A program made the translations under genes and the position numbers. The notes under the pieces were generated by a model. The model saw only the letters and a program-made list of their open reading frames with translations. It made no database searches and had not been told where the DNA came from. DNA of 64,000 nucleotides from Pseudonocardia alni (GTDB taxonomy: Bacteria > Actinomycetota > Actinomycetes > Mycobacteriales > Pseudonocardiaceae). The DNA is taken from NCBI RefSeq assembly GCF_002813375.1, contig NZ_PHUJ01000003.1, forward strand, positions 4,092,001-4,156,000, written 5' to 3'. Within the stretch, counting starts at the first letter, position 1. Each line of letters starts with the position of its first letter. This document shows positions 46,414-57,264 of this stretch, one piece after another.

Positions 46414-46419
46414 TAACGT
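46414..46419 (+). promoter_or_regulatory. Putative -10 box (TAACGT) for the lytic transglycosylase gene
   Basis: TAACGT is followed by six bases (GGGAGC) and the GTG start. The same GGGAGC could act as a ribosome site on a longer message from mazG, so the leaderless reading is only one option. Confidence 0.45.
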
Positions 46420-46425
46420 GGGAGC

Positions 46426-47163
46426 GTGCGCACCCAGTCGCTGCTCGCGGCCATCGGCGGCATCCTGGCCCTGATCGTGCTCGTCGCGCTGGCGACCGGC
46501 CCGGACTTCGGGCCGTCGCTGCCCCGGACCCCGGTCGACCGGCAGTCCGCCCCGCCCGCGTCCGCGCCGCTGCCCGCGGGCACCGACGTCGTCGCGTGGG
46601 CCCGGGCGACCGCGACCGAGGCCGACATCCCCGAGCGGACCCTGCAGGCCTACGCGAACGCCGAACTGCGCCAGCGCGAGCGCACCCCGGACTGCCGGCT
46701 GAGCTGGGCGACGCTGGCCGGGGTCGGGCGGATCGAGTCCCGGCACGCGACCTTCCGCGGCGCCGAGCCCGGCCCGGACGGCCGCGTCGACCCGCCGATC
46801 ATCGGGATCCCGCTCGACGGCACCGGCGGCACCCGCCGGGTGGCCGACACCGACGGCGGCCGCCTCGACGGTGACCCGGTGCTGGACCGCGCGGTCGGGC
46901 CGATGCAGTTCCTGCCCGGGACCTGGGCGCGCTACGGCGCCGACGGCAACGGCGACGGTGTCGCCGACCCCCAGCAGGTCGACGACGCCGCCCTCGCCGC
47001 GGCCGGCTACCTGTGCGCGAACGGTCGCGACGTCGCCGACGCCGGGGACTGGTGGCGCGGGGTGCTCGCCTACAACGCCTCCGGCGACTACGCCCGCGAC
47101 GTGTGGGCCGCCGCCGCCGACTACGCGCAGCGCACCGCTGTCCCGGCGCCGCCCGCTCCCTGA
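46426..47163 (+). CDS. Membrane-anchored lytic murein transglycosylase (MltB-like)
   Basis: Cleaves peptidoglycan glycan strands. An N-terminal membrane segment (LLAAIGGILALIVLVALATG) is followed by a Pro/Ala linker and the lysozyme-like domain. The catalytic Glu is in LAGVGRIESRH, and AVGPMQFLPGTWARYG and the C-terminal VLAYNASGDYARDVWAAA are typical. Inside is an Asp/Asn-rich GADGNGDGVADPQQVDDA stretch that looks like a calcium-binding loop. At 245 residues it resembles mycobacterial Rv1022/LpqU-type proteins. It ends the mazG group and converges on efeB about 50 bp away. Confidence 0.88.
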   Translation: MRTQSLLAAIGGILALIVLVALATGPDFGPSLPRTPVDRQSAPPASAPLPAGTDVVAWARATATEADIPERTLQAYANAELRQRERTPDCRLSWATLAGVGRIESRHATFRGAEPGPDGRVDPPIIGIPLDGTGGTRRVADTDGGRLDGDPVLDRAVGPMQFLPGTWARYGADGNGDGVADPQQVDDAALAAAGYLCANGRDVADAGDWWRGVLAYNASGDYARDVWAAAADYAQRTAVPAPPAP

Positions 47164-47216
47164 CCCGGCCCGCACCCCGGCGGGCGCGGCCGTGCCGGCG
47201 GGACGCGGCGTGCGGG

Positions 47217-48446
47217 TCAGGCGAGGAGCGTGCGTCCCCAGTGGTCGTCGCTCTCGGCGAGGCCGGGTGGGACCGCGAACACCGCTGAGCCGTTGTGCTC
47301 CAGGTACTCGCTGAGCCCATCGGACCGGGCCAGCCTGCGCTGCATCGGCACGTACTGCGTCAGCGGGTCGCGCACGAACGCGACGAAGAACAGCCCGGCG
47401 TCGAGGTGGCCGCGGCCGTCGGTGCCGTCGACGAAGTTGTAGCCGCGCCGCAGCATCCGCGCGCCGCCGTTGGCCTCGGCGGAGGCGAGCCGGATGTGGC
47501 TGTCGTCCGGGATGACCGGCCCCGACGGACCGGTGGCGGTCAGGTCGGCGAGGTCGAACTCGGCCGTGCCGGTCAACGGAGCGCCCTCACCCTTGTCCCG
47601 GCCGATGATCTGCTCCTGCTCGTCGAGCCCGGAGCGGTCCCAGGTCTCGATGTGCATCCGGATCCGGCGGGCGACCAGATAGGAGCCGCCGCGCAGCCAG
47701 TCCGGGCCCTCGTCGCCGACCCACACGTGCTGCGCGAGCAGATCGGGCTCCTCGGCCTTGAGATTGTTCGTGCCGTCCTTGAACCCGAACAGGTTGCGCG
47801 GGGTCGCCTGCCCGGTCGAGGTCGACGACGTCCGCCCGAACCCCAGCTGCGACCAGCGCACCTCGGTGACGCCGAAGCCGTCGCGGACCAGGTTGCGGAC
47901 CGCGTGCACGGCCACCTGCGGGTCGTCGGCGCAGGCCTGGATGCACAGGTCCCCGCCGGAGCGGGCCGGGTCGAGCCGGTCGCCCTGGAACCGGGGGAGC
48001 CCGGCGAGCTGGGGCGGGCGGCGGTCGACGATCCCGAGCTTGTCGAAGAACCCCGGGCCCACACCGAAGGTCAGCGTCAGCGACGCGGCCGGGAGCCCGA
48101 GCGCCTCGCCGGTGTCGGCCGGGGCGGCGTAGCGGTTGGCCGGGATCGCGCCGCCCTCGGCGGTCTCCCGGCCGGTTGTCATGCGCTCGGCCGCGGCGGT
48201 CCAGCGGCGCAGCAGATCGGCGACGGCGGCGCGGTCGGTCGAGGTGAGGTCGAGCGCGACGAAGTGCAGCCGGTCCTGGGCCGGGGTGACGATCCCGGCC
48301 TGGTGCTCGCCGCGGAAGGCGACGACGCCGTCGGCGGCGGGCGCGCCGGACAGCCCGTAGCCCGCGGCCGCGCCCGCCCCGGCCAGCGCCGCTCCGGCGC
48401 CGGCCAGGCCGAACAGCCGTCGCCGGGACAGGTGCCATGGGCTCAT
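47217..48446 (-). CDS. efeB: EfeB: Tat-secreted DyP-type heme peroxidase / deferrochelatase
   Basis: The N-terminus SRRRLFGLAGAGAAL is a twin-arginine signal, so the heme-loaded protein is exported folded. The core has the DyP features: GFKDGTNNLKAEEPD (GxxDG motif with catalytic Asp), LVARRIRMHIETWDRSG with the proximal-side region, RRGYNFVDGTDGRGHLDAGLFFVAFVRDP near the end. At 409 residues the length matches EfeB. It peroxidises ferrous iron or heme at the membrane together with EfeO and EfeU (known in E. coli). The ATG overlaps the efeO stop. Last gene of the operon. Confidence 0.94.
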   Translation of the reverse strand: MSPWHLSRRRLFGLAGAGAALAGAGAAAGYGLSGAPAADGVVAFRGEHQAGIVTPAQDRLHFVALDLTSTDRAAVADLLRRWTAAAERMTTGRETAEGGAIPANRYAAPADTGEALGLPAASLTLTFGVGPGFFDKLGIVDRRPPQLAGLPRFQGDRLDPARSGGDLCIQACADDPQVAVHAVRNLVRDGFGVTEVRWSQLGFGRTSSTSTGQATPRNLFGFKDGTNNLKAEEPDLLAQHVWVGDEGPDWLRGGSYLVARRIRMHIETWDRSGLDEQEQIIGRDKGEGAPLTGTAEFDLADLTATGPSGPVIPDDSHIRLASAEANGGARMLRRGYNFVDGTDGRGHLDAGLFFVAFVRDPLTQYVPMQRRLARSDGLSEYLEHNGSAVFAVPPGLAESDDHWGRTLLA

Positions 48447-49591
48447 GCCGTCACGGTGCCCGCGACCTTGCTGACCGGCTCGGACAGCGCGTCGACGGCT
48501 GCGGTCATCGCGCGGGTGTCCTCCGGCGTCAGCTGGGTGTACAGCCGGTAGCCGTCGCCGACCCGGTAGCCCTGCAGCAGCGTCTCGACGGCCTCGAACC
48601 GCTGGTCGAGCACCGGGCCGAGCGCGGGGTCGTTGGCGTCGATCGTCGGGCGGAGTGCGGCGACCGCGGCGCGGGAGCCCTCGACGTTCGCGGCGAAGTC
48701 CCACAGGTCGGTGTGGGAGTAGCGGTCCTCCTCGCCGGTGATCTTTCCGGTGGCGACCTCGTCGAGGAGCTCCTTCGCGCCGTTCGCGAGCTGGACCGGG
48801 GTCAGCTCGACGGTCCGGGTGCGCGTGGCCAGGTCGGTGATGTCGGCGGTGAGCCGGTCGGCGATCGCGGCCGAGTCGGGCTGCAGGCCGGTGACCCACA
48901 GGTCCTTCTCCAGCCGGTGGTACCCGGTGAACCCGACGCCCGGGTCACGCTCGTCGTCCTCCCGGCCGTCGATCCTCGGGTCGATGTCGCCGAAGGACTC
49001 GGCGACGGGCTCGATGCGCTCCCAGTAGGTGCGCGCGACCGGGAACAGCGCCTTGGCCTTCTCGACCTCGCCGGCCTTGACCGCGTCGGCGAACTCCTGG
49101 GTCTTCGGGACGAGCGCGCCGACCTGGGAGTCGACGTAGCGCTTGTAGCCGGCGGTGGCCGCGGCCAGCTGGGCGTTCGCGTCGGTGGCGCGTTGCGCCG
49201 AGCCGGTGACGCTGAACGGGGCGCGGATGCCGTCGCCGGACATGCCGGGCTTGCAGGCGGTGGTGTAGGTGCCGCCGTCGGGGACCTCGACGATCAGGTC
49301 GCGGGACAGCCCGGGGCCGATGTTCTCGACCTCGCCCATGATCCGGTCACCGGTGGCGTAGAGGTAGAACTCGGTGACCTTGCTGCCGGCGTTGGTGATC
49401 CGGAAGGTGAGGGTGCCGGCCGGGGCCTGCGCGGTCGAGATCTCGCAGGCGGTGTCGGTGGCGTTCACGGTGATCGGGCCGCCGTCGCCCGCCCCCTGCG
49501 CGGTGGGAGCGGTCGAGGTGCAGCCGGCCAGCAGCGCGGCGGCGACGGTGAGCGACGCCAGGCCGGCGGCCGTGCGCGTGACGGGGGACAT
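48443..49591 (-). CDS. efeO: EfeO: iron-binding lipoprotein, cupredoxin plus peptidase-M75-like domain
   Basis: A signal sequence with lipobox LLAGC (Cys at about 23) anchors the protein. The cupredoxin-like domain is about residues 40-130 (TACEISTAQAPAGTLTFRITNAGSKVTEFY). The M75/imelysin-like domain follows, with the HxxE metal motif in GYHRLEKDLW and the surrounding DPRIDGREDD. At 382 residues it is the full-length EfeO form. It starts at ATG after AGGAGA. It presents iron to the EfeU permease. Its stop is overlapped by the efeB start, so the two are coupled. Confidence 0.95.
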   Translation of the reverse strand: MSPVTRTAAGLASLTVAAALLAGCTSTAPTAQGAGDGGPITVNATDTACEISTAQAPAGTLTFRITNAGSKVTEFYLYATGDRIMGEVENIGPGLSRDLIVEVPDGGTYTTACKPGMSGDGIRAPFSVTGSAQRATDANAQLAAATAGYKRYVDSQVGALVPKTQEFADAVKAGEVEKAKALFPVARTYWERIEPVAESFGDIDPRIDGREDDERDPGVGFTGYHRLEKDLWVTGLQPDSAAIADRLTADITDLATRTRTVELTPVQLANGAKELLDEVATGKITGEEDRYSHTDLWDFAANVEGSRAAVAALRPTIDANDPALGPVLDQRFEAVETLLQGYRVGDGYRLYTQLTPEDTRAMTAAVDALSEPVSKVAGTVTA

Positions 49592-49635
49592 CGTGCGTTC
49601 TCCTAGAGGGATCGACACCGTGGACGGTGCGGGGT

Positions 49636-50460
49636 TCAGGCGACGGTGGTGGCGGGCGCGCGCCGGCGGGCGGGGCGCAGGAACAGCGCCAGGACCACCA
49701 CGACGTAGAGCGACCAGACGACGGCCTCGAGCACGGTCGTCCGCGGTGAGAAGTTGAAGATCCCCTTGAGGAGCGTGCCGTACCAGGAGTCGGCGGGGAT
49801 CACGTCGCTGACGTCGAAGGCCAACGTGGTCAGCCCCGGCAGGATCCCGGCCTCCTGCAGGTCGTGCACGCCGTAGGCGAGGATCCCGGCGGCGACGAAG
49901 ATCAGCAGGAAGCCGGTGACGGTGAAGAACCGGCCCAGGTCGATCGTCAGCGCGCCACGGTAGATCGCGTACGCCAGCGCGACGGCGATCGCGATGCCGA
50001 TCAGGAACCCGACCAGCGGCCCGGCCGTCTCGCCCGCGGCCTGCGCGGCGGCGAAGAAGAAGATCGCGGTCTCCAGGCCCTCGCGGCCGACGGCGAGCGC
50101 CGCCATCACGACGACGGCCCACGGCCCCATCGACACGGCCCGGTCCAGGGCGCCCTCCAGCTCCCGGGACAGGGTCCGGCCGTGCGAGCGCATCCAGAAG
50201 ATCATCCAGGTGACGAAGCCGACCGCGATGATCGAGAGCGAGCCGCCGAGCGCCTCCTGCGCGGAGAAGGTCAGTGCCTGCTGGGTCAGGGTCAGCCCGA
50301 GCGTGACGCCGACGCTGACGGCGACGGCGAGCGCGACGCCGGCCCACACCCTGGGCAGCTCGGAGCGACGTCCGGTGCGGACCAGGAACGCGACCAGGAT
50401 CGCCACGACCAGCGCGGCCTCGAGTCCTTCGCGCAGCCCGATGAGCGCGTTCCCCAGCAT
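49636..50460 (-). CDS. efeU: EfeU: ferrous iron permease (FTR1/OFeT family)
   Basis: Polytopic membrane protein of seven or so helices with two REGLE motifs, GLREGLEAALVV near the N-terminus and VGREGLETAIFFF in the middle, which bind iron in the pore. FNFSPRTTVLEAVVWSLYVVVVLALFL ends the protein, followed by a short basic tail. The ATG was chosen by the strong GCAGGAGG upstream. First gene of efeUOB, 44 bp ahead of efeO. The AGGCTAACCT core about 65 bp upstream suggests IdeR repression. Confidence 0.95.
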   Translation of the reverse strand: MLGNALIGLREGLEAALVVAILVAFLVRTGRRSELPRVWAGVALAVAVSVGVTLGLTLTQQALTFSAQEALGGSLSIIAVGFVTWMIFWMRSHGRTLSRELEGALDRAVSMGPWAVVVMAALAVGREGLETAIFFFAAAQAAGETAGPLVGFLIGIAIAVALAYAIYRGALTIDLGRFFTVTGFLLIFVAAGILAYGVHDLQEAGILPGLTTLAFDVSDVIPADSWYGTLLKGIFNFSPRTTVLEAVVWSLYVVVVLALFLRPARRRAPATTVA

Positions 50461-50519
50461 GCGACCTCCTGCAGCATGACCACTACGAGCAGTCACCAGG
50501 TGAGGGTGTGCTGCCGGGC

Positions 50520-52453
<1,934 letters not shown>

Positions 52454-52623
52454 CGCTCCGGTCGTTCACCCGTCGGTGACACCGGTGCCGCCCGGATCGT
52501 CTGCGGACGGTCCGGCGCGGCGCCCCCACCGGCGCCCGATCGGGCGGCATGCTGGACGGGTCGCCACGGAGCGGTACGGGCGGCACTGACGGGTGAGGGA
52601 ACCCGGGACGGACGGGAGGGTGC

Positions 52624-53223
52624 ATGGCGGACCGTCGGGGACGTGGACGGGACGCTCGTGCGCGCACGACCGGCACGGGGCGTGGCCGTGCCGCGGCCAA
52701 GCCGCGGACCACGACCGCACGCTCGGCGCGGGCCCCCGCGTCGACGGGCGGCTCCGGTGCGCGGTCGCGGCCGGCCGGACCGCAGGGCGCCCGGCCCCGT
52801 CTGACCCGCGCCCGGTCCCGCGCCGGCGAGGTCGTCGCCCGCACCACCGGGCTGCTGGGCCTGTCGTCGACGAAGCGGGCCGCGATCCTGGCCATCGTGG
52901 TCTGCGCGCTCGCACTGACCGTCGCGGTGCCGCTGCACAACTTCGTCGCCCAGCGCCAGGAGCTGGCCGACGTCTCCGACCGGCAGCAGGCGCTGGAGGC
53001 CGACGTCGCGCGGCTGTCCTCCGACCGCGCCCGGCTCTCGGATCCGGCCGAGGTCGAGGCGCAGGCCCGGTCCCGGCTCGGGATGGTCCAGCCGGGGGAG
53101 ACCCCCTACGTCGTGCAGTTCCCGGCCCCGCCGGCGCCGGTCGTCGAGGACGGCCAGGCCGAGCCCGGCGTGCCCTGGTTCCACACCCTGTGGAACGACG
53201 TCACGGGCGACCCGCGACGATGA
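52624..53223 (+). CDS. ftsB: FtsB/DivIC-like septum formation initiator
   Basis: Divisome protein with one membrane pass. A long basic cytoplasmic N-terminus of ~95 residues rich in Arg, Ala, Gly, Thr precedes the helix AILAIVVCALALTVAVPL. Then comes the extracytoplasmic coiled coil (VAQRQELADVSDRQQALEADVARLSSDRARL), the conserved DPAEVEAQARSRLGMVQPGETPYVV and a short C-terminal tail. The gene order eno-ftsB-DUF501-ppx is widely conserved in actinobacteria and supports the call. Members with long N-terminal extensions are usual in this phylum. Confidence 0.92.
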   Translation: MADRRGRGRDARARTTGTGRGRAAAKPRTTTARSARAPASTGGSGARSRPAGPQGARPRLTRARSRAGEVVARTTGLLGLSSTKRAAILAIVVCALALTVAVPLHNFVAQRQELADVSDRQQALEADVARLSSDRARLSDPAEVEAQARSRLGMVQPGETPYVVQFPAPPAPVVEDGQAEPGVPWFHTLWNDVTGDPRR

Positions 53224-53227
53224 CGGT

Positions 53228-53752
53228 GTGAGCAGCACTCGTTCCCGTCCGCCCGGTCTGGAGCCGGGCCCGGTCGCCCAGGCCGACCTCGACGCCGTCG
53301 CCGACCAGCTCGGTCGCGCCCCGCGCGGGGTCCTCGCGGTCGCCTACCGTTGCCCGTCCGGGCACCCGGCGGTCGTGCAGACCGCGCCGCGGCTGCCCGA
53401 CGGCACCCCGTTCCCGACGCTGTACTACCTGACCTGCGCCCGGCTGGCGTCGCGGATCGGAACCCTCGAGGCCGAGGGCCGGATGCGGGAGATGGAGGAG
53501 CGGCTGGCCGTCGACGACGAGCTGGCCGGCGCCTACCGCCGCGCCCACGAGACCTATCTCGCCGAGCGCGACGCCATCGAGCCGCTCGCCACGCACCCCG
53601 ACGTCACGGCCGGGGGGATGCCGGACCGGGTCAAGTGCCTGCACGTGCACGTCGCGCACGCCCTCGCCGCCGGGTCCGGGGTGAACCCGTTCGGCGACGA
53701 GGCCCTCGACGAGATCGGGGAGTGGTGGCGGTCAGGGCCGCCCTGCCTCTAG
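53228..53752 (+). CDS. DUF501 family protein
   Basis: 174 residues of the actinobacterial DUF501 family, of unknown function. The visible conserved stretches are GVLAVAYRCPSGHPAVVQTAPRL, PFPTLYYLTCARLASRIGTLEAEGRM and PDRVKCLHVHVAHALAAGSGVNPFGDE, whose Cys/His-rich segment (KCLHVHVAH) resembles a metal site. It starts with GTG four bases after ftsB and shares its transcript. It normally lies between the septum gene and ppx, as here except that an AidB-like gene is inserted on the opposite strand; their stops overlap by four bases. Confidence 0.9.
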   Translation: MSSTRSRPPGLEPGPVAQADLDAVADQLGRAPRGVLAVAYRCPSGHPAVVQTAPRLPDGTPFPTLYYLTCARLASRIGTLEAEGRMREMEERLAVDDELAGAYRRAHETYLAERDAIEPLATHPDVTAGGMPDRVKCLHVHVAHALAAGSGVNPFGDEALDEIGEWWRSGPPCL

Positions 53753-55392
53753 ATCCCCGGCGTCGCCCGCTCCAGCAGCACCCCGACGCTGTCCTTGCCC
53801 GGCCGCGTCCCGGCCGTGCGCAGCGGCCCGTCGGCGTCGAGCCGGGTCGCGAGGAATACGTCCGCGACGGCCGTCGGGGCGTGGCGGACCACCAGCGACC
53901 CCTGCAGCGCCAGCGCGGCCAGCTCAGCGAGACGGCGGGCCCGGCGCTCCTCCGGCGCGGCCAGCTCGGCGCGCAGCGCGGTGACCGTCGCGTCCAGCCG
54001 CGGGTCGGCTCCCGCGGCGAGGTCGATCTCGCCGAGAAGTGCCTCGACGGCGTGCGGCTCGCGGGCGATGGCGCGCAGCGCGTCGAGCGCGGTGACGTTG
54101 CCCGAGCCCTCCCAGATCGAGTTCAGCGGCGCCTCCCGGTAGAGCCGGGGCAGGTCGGACTCCTCGACGTAGCCGTTGCCGCCCAGGCACTCCAGCGCCT
54201 CGGCGACGACGGTCGAGGTCCGCTTGCACACCAGGTACTTCGACACCGGCAGGGCCAGGCGCAGCAGCGCCGTCTCACCCCGGTCGACGGCGCCGGCCAG
54301 CCGCAGCGCCAGGACTGTCGCGGCCTCGGTCTCGGCGGCGAGCTCGGCGAGGACCTCCCGCATCAGTGGCTGGTCGGCGAGTCGGGCCCCGAACGCGGAC
54401 CGGTGCGCGGCGTGGTGCGCGGCCTCGGTGACCGCGGCCCGCGCAGTCGCCGCGGAGCCCAGCACACAGTCCAGCCGGGTCATCGAGACCATCTCGATGA
54501 TCGTCCGGACGCCGCGGCCCTCGTCACCGACCCGCCAGCCGACCGCGCCCGCGTACTCGATCTCCGACGACGCGTTGGACCGGTTGCCGAGCTTGTCCTT
54601 GAGCCGCTGCAGCCGGATCGCGTTGCGCGTGCCGTCGGGCAGCACCCGGGGCAGGACCAGGCAGGTCAGCCCGCCGGGGGCCTGGGCGAGGGTGAGGAAC
54701 AGGTCGTTCATCGGGGCGCTGGTGAACCACTTGTGGCCGGTGAGGCGGTAGCTGCCGTCGGGCTGAGGGGTGGCGACGGTGGTGCCGGCGCGGACGTCGG
54801 AGCCGCCCTGCTTCTCGGTCATCGACATGCCCGCGAGGAGGCCGTCCTTGCCGGCCGGGACGGCGAGGCCGGGCACGTAGCGGCGGGCGGTCAGGCCGGG
54901 CTCGTAGGCGGCGGCGAGCTCGGGCGCGTGCCGCAGTGCGGGTACCGACGCGTAGGTCATCGAGATCGGGCACAGGTGACCCTGCTCGACCTGCGAGGTG
55001 AGGTAGAAGCCCGCCGCGCGGGTGACGTGCGCGCCGGTTCCGGGCTCCTCCGCCCACGGAGCGGCGGCGAGGCCGTGTCCGACGCTGGTGCGCATCAGCT
55101 CGTGCCAGGACGGGTGGAACGTGACCTCGTCGACGCGGTGCCCTGTGCGGTCGTGCGTGCGCAGCTCCGGCTCGCAGGCGTTCGCGGAGCGGGCGTGCTC
55201 GCGGTGCTCCGCGGTCCCGACGGCCGCGGCCACCGACTCCAGCGCCGCCGCGTCCCCGCCCTCCCGCGCGAGCGCCTCGACGACGGCCGGGTCCGCGGAG
55301 AGCAGGTCGCCGTCCGAGCGCGGCGGGACCTGGTTGAGGACCTCGTGGGTGCCGAGGTCGGACACCGGGGCCGGGGTGTGCGTCGTCGCCAT
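53749..55392 (-). CDS. AidB-like acyl-CoA dehydrogenase family protein
   Basis: FAD-containing protein with the acyl-CoA dehydrogenase fold. MTEKQGGSDVRAGTTVA and YRLTGHKWFTSAPMNDLFL are characteristic of the AidB branch, as are WRVGDEGRGVRTIIEMVSMTRLDCVLGS and CLGGNGYVEES...REAPLNSIWEGSGNV, which holds the catalytic region. At 547 residues it matches AidB, which binds DNA and protects against alkylation in E. coli. Whether this copy does so is unknown. The gene stands alone on the minus strand inside the DUF501-ppx group. A TACCCT box lies six bases upstream of the ATG. Confidence 0.87.
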   Translation of the reverse strand: MATTHTPAPVSDLGTHEVLNQVPPRSDGDLLSADPAVVEALAREGGDAAALESVAAAVGTAEHREHARSANACEPELRTHDRTGHRVDEVTFHPSWHELMRTSVGHGLAAAPWAEEPGTGAHVTRAAGFYLTSQVEQGHLCPISMTYASVPALRHAPELAAAYEPGLTARRYVPGLAVPAGKDGLLAGMSMTEKQGGSDVRAGTTVATPQPDGSYRLTGHKWFTSAPMNDLFLTLAQAPGGLTCLVLPRVLPDGTRNAIRLQRLKDKLGNRSNASSEIEYAGAVGWRVGDEGRGVRTIIEMVSMTRLDCVLGSAATARAAVTEAAHHAAHRSAFGARLADQPLMREVLAELAAETEAATVLALRLAGAVDRGETALLRLALPVSKYLVCKRTSTVVAEALECLGGNGYVEESDLPRLYREAPLNSIWEGSGNVTALDALRAIAREPHAVEALLGEIDLAAGADPRLDATVTALRAELAAPEERRARRLAELAALALQGSLVVRHAPTAVADVFLATRLDADGPLRTAGTRPGKDSVGVLLERATPGI

Positions 55393-55398
55393 TACCGG

Positions 55399-55404
55399 AG
55401 GGTA
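55399..55404 (-). promoter_or_regulatory. Putative -10 box (TACCCT) for the AidB-like gene
   Basis: On the minus strand TACCCT is followed by six bases and the ATG, the same leaderless geometry as before ispE, MarR, the FadD-like ligase and nitrile hydratase. Confidence 0.45.
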
Positions 55405-55478
55405 ACCCGGACGGGCGGCTCCACCGGCCGATCCCGACTACGGTGAGGCCCGACGGTCGCCGAGAGCAGGGAGTGCCG

Positions 55479-56432
55479 ATGTCGCGGGTCGCCGCCATCG
55501 ACTGCGGAACCAATTCGATCCGGCTGCTGGTCGCCGACGTCACCGAGGCGTTCGACGGGCAGAAGGAGCTGCGTGACCTGCACCGCGAGATGCGGATCGT
55601 GCGGCTGGGCAAGGGCGTCGACGCGACCGGCCGGCTCGACCCGGAGGCGCTGGAGCGGACCCGGGTGGCGCTGGTCGACTACGCCGTCGCCGCCCGCCGT
55701 AAGGGAGCCGAGCGGATCCGGATGGTCGCGACGTCGGCGACCCGGGACGCGTCGAACCGCGAGGACTTCTTCGCGATGGTCCGCGACACCCTGGGCGTCG
55801 AGGCGGAGATCATCTCCGGCGACGAGGAGGCGCGGCTGTCGTTCGTCGGCGCCGTCGGCGACCTCGACCCCGACGACGGCCCGTTCGTGGTGACCGACGT
55901 CGGCGGCGGGTCCACCGAGGTCGTCGTGGGGGAGCTGCGCGACGGGGCCGCCGTGGTGACCGCGGCGAAGTCGGTCGACATGGGGTCGGTGCGGCTGACC
56001 GAGCGCTGCCTGCCCTCGGACCCGCCGTCGGACGCCGAGATCGACTCCGCGCGTGCGGTCGCCGCCGAGGTGCTGGCCGAGGCGTTCGCATCGGTGCCGG
56101 TCGAGACCGCGACGACCTGGGTCGGGGTGGCCGGGACGATCACCTCGCTGTCCGGGATCGCCCAGGAGCTGCCCGCCTACGACCGCGAGCAGGTGCACGG
56201 CTCGACGCTGACCCGCGAGGACCTGCACCGGGTCGCGGACCTGCTGATCCGGTCGTCGCGGTCGGAGCGGGAGAAGCACGGTTCGCTGCACCCGGGCCGC
56301 GTCGACGTCATCGGTGCCGGGGCGCTGGTCGTGCAGGCCCTGGCCGACGAGCTGCATGCGCGCGCCGGGATCGACCGGGTCGTCGTCTCCGAGCACGACA
56401 TCCTCGACGGGATCGCGCGATCGATCGCATGA
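55479..56432 (+). CDS. ppx: Exopolyphosphatase / pppGpp phosphohydrolase family protein
   Basis: Ppx/GppA phosphatase of the actin-like ATPase fold. The phosphate-1 motif is AIDCGTNSIRLLVAD, then IRMVATSATRDASNRE, the catalytic Glu region ISGDEEARLSFVGAV, and the phosphate-2 loop VVTDVGGGSTEVVVG. RADVIGAGALVV-like residues (GRVDVIGAGALVVQAL) come near the end. At 317 residues it is the short form lacking the C-terminal HD domain, as in mycobacterial Ppx1. The ATG follows GCAGGGAG. The DNA glycosylase start overlaps its stop. Confidence 0.93.
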   Translation: MSRVAAIDCGTNSIRLLVADVTEAFDGQKELRDLHREMRIVRLGKGVDATGRLDPEALERTRVALVDYAVAARRKGAERIRMVATSATRDASNREDFFAMVRDTLGVEAEIISGDEEARLSFVGAVGDLDPDDGPFVVTDVGGGSTEVVVGELRDGAAVVTAAKSVDMGSVRLTERCLPSDPPSDAEIDSARAVAAEVLAEAFASVPVETATTWVGVAGTITSLSGIAQELPAYDREQVHGSTLTREDLHRVADLLIRSSRSEREKHGSLHPGRVDVIGAGALVVQALADELHARAGIDRVVVSEHDILDGIARSIA

Positions 56433-57145
56433 ACCTGGCGGTCCTGGACCAGCGGATCTCCGAGTGCCGGGCCTGTCCGCGGCTGGTCGAGTGGCGCGAG
56501 CAGGTGGCCCGGGAGAAGCGGGCCGCGTTCCGCGACGAGACCTACTGGGGACGCCCGGTGCCCGGCTTCGGTCCACCCGACGCGAGGATGCTGATCGTCG
56601 GGCTGGCTCCCGCCGCGCACGGCGCCAACCGGACCGGGCGCATGTTCACCGGCGACCGCAGCGGCGACGTGCTCTACGCCGCGCTGTACGCCGTCGGACT
56701 GGCCTCGCAGCCGACCGCCTCGCACATCGGCGACGGCCTGGCGCTCCACGGGGTCCGGATCACCGCGCCCGTGCACTGCGCGCCGCCGGCGAACAAGCCG
56801 ACCCCGGCCGAGCGCGACGCCTGCCGGAACTGGCTGGAGCAGGAACTCGACCTGCTCGCGCCGACGGTCCGCGGGGTCATGGTGCTCGGCGGCTTCGGGT
56901 GGCAGGCGCTGCTGCCGGTGCTCGCCGGGGCGGGGTGGACGGTCCCGCGGCCGGCCCCGAAGTTCGGGCACGGGGCGTCGGTGACGCTGGCCCCGGCCCG
57001 GCCCGACCGGGAGCCGCTGGAGCTGTTCGGCTGCTACCACGTGAGCCAGCAGAACACCTTCACCGGACGGCTGACCCCGGCCATGGTCGAGCAGGTCCTG
57101 GCGGATACCGCGCGGGCCGCGGGATTGTCGCCGATCCGACGATGA
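56429..57145 (+). CDS. Type-5 uracil-DNA glycosylase (UdgB)
   Basis: Iron-sulfur uracil-DNA glycosylase acting on uracil, hypoxanthine and other deaminated bases in DNA. The N-terminal ISECRACPRLVEWREQVAREKRAAF carries the first two cluster Cys. Motif A is VGLAPAAHGANRTGRMFTGDRSG, lacking the usual catalytic Asp/Asn as in family 5. The third and fourth Cys lie in VHCAPPANKPT and DACRNWL. Motif B is GCYHVSQQNTFTGRLT. At 238 residues it fits. It overlaps ppx by ATGA, a coupling I regard as typical for actinobacteria. Confidence 0.9.
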   Translation: MNLAVLDQRISECRACPRLVEWREQVAREKRAAFRDETYWGRPVPGFGPPDARMLIVGLAPAAHGANRTGRMFTGDRSGDVLYAALYAVGLASQPTASHIGDGLALHGVRITAPVHCAPPANKPTPAERDACRNWLEQELDLLAPTVRGVMVLGGFGWQALLPVLAGAGWTVPRPAPKFGHGASVTLAPARPDREPLELFGCYHVSQQNTFTGRLTPAMVEQVLADTARAAGLSPIRR

Positions 57146-57264
57146 ACATCCTCGCCGCTGCTCGGGGGGCTCCTCCGGCGTGGCTGTGCTCTGCTCACCT
57201 CCACGCAACACCCTCCGCCGCGACGCCCCCGCCTGTCCGGTCGCCTCGCGTCCCCCGCGCCGCA

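Noticed and set aside
47164..47216. Terminator between the transglycosylase gene and efeB
   Set aside because: Only a CCCGCAC/GTGCGGG pairing over a loop of about 35 bases; too weak to call.
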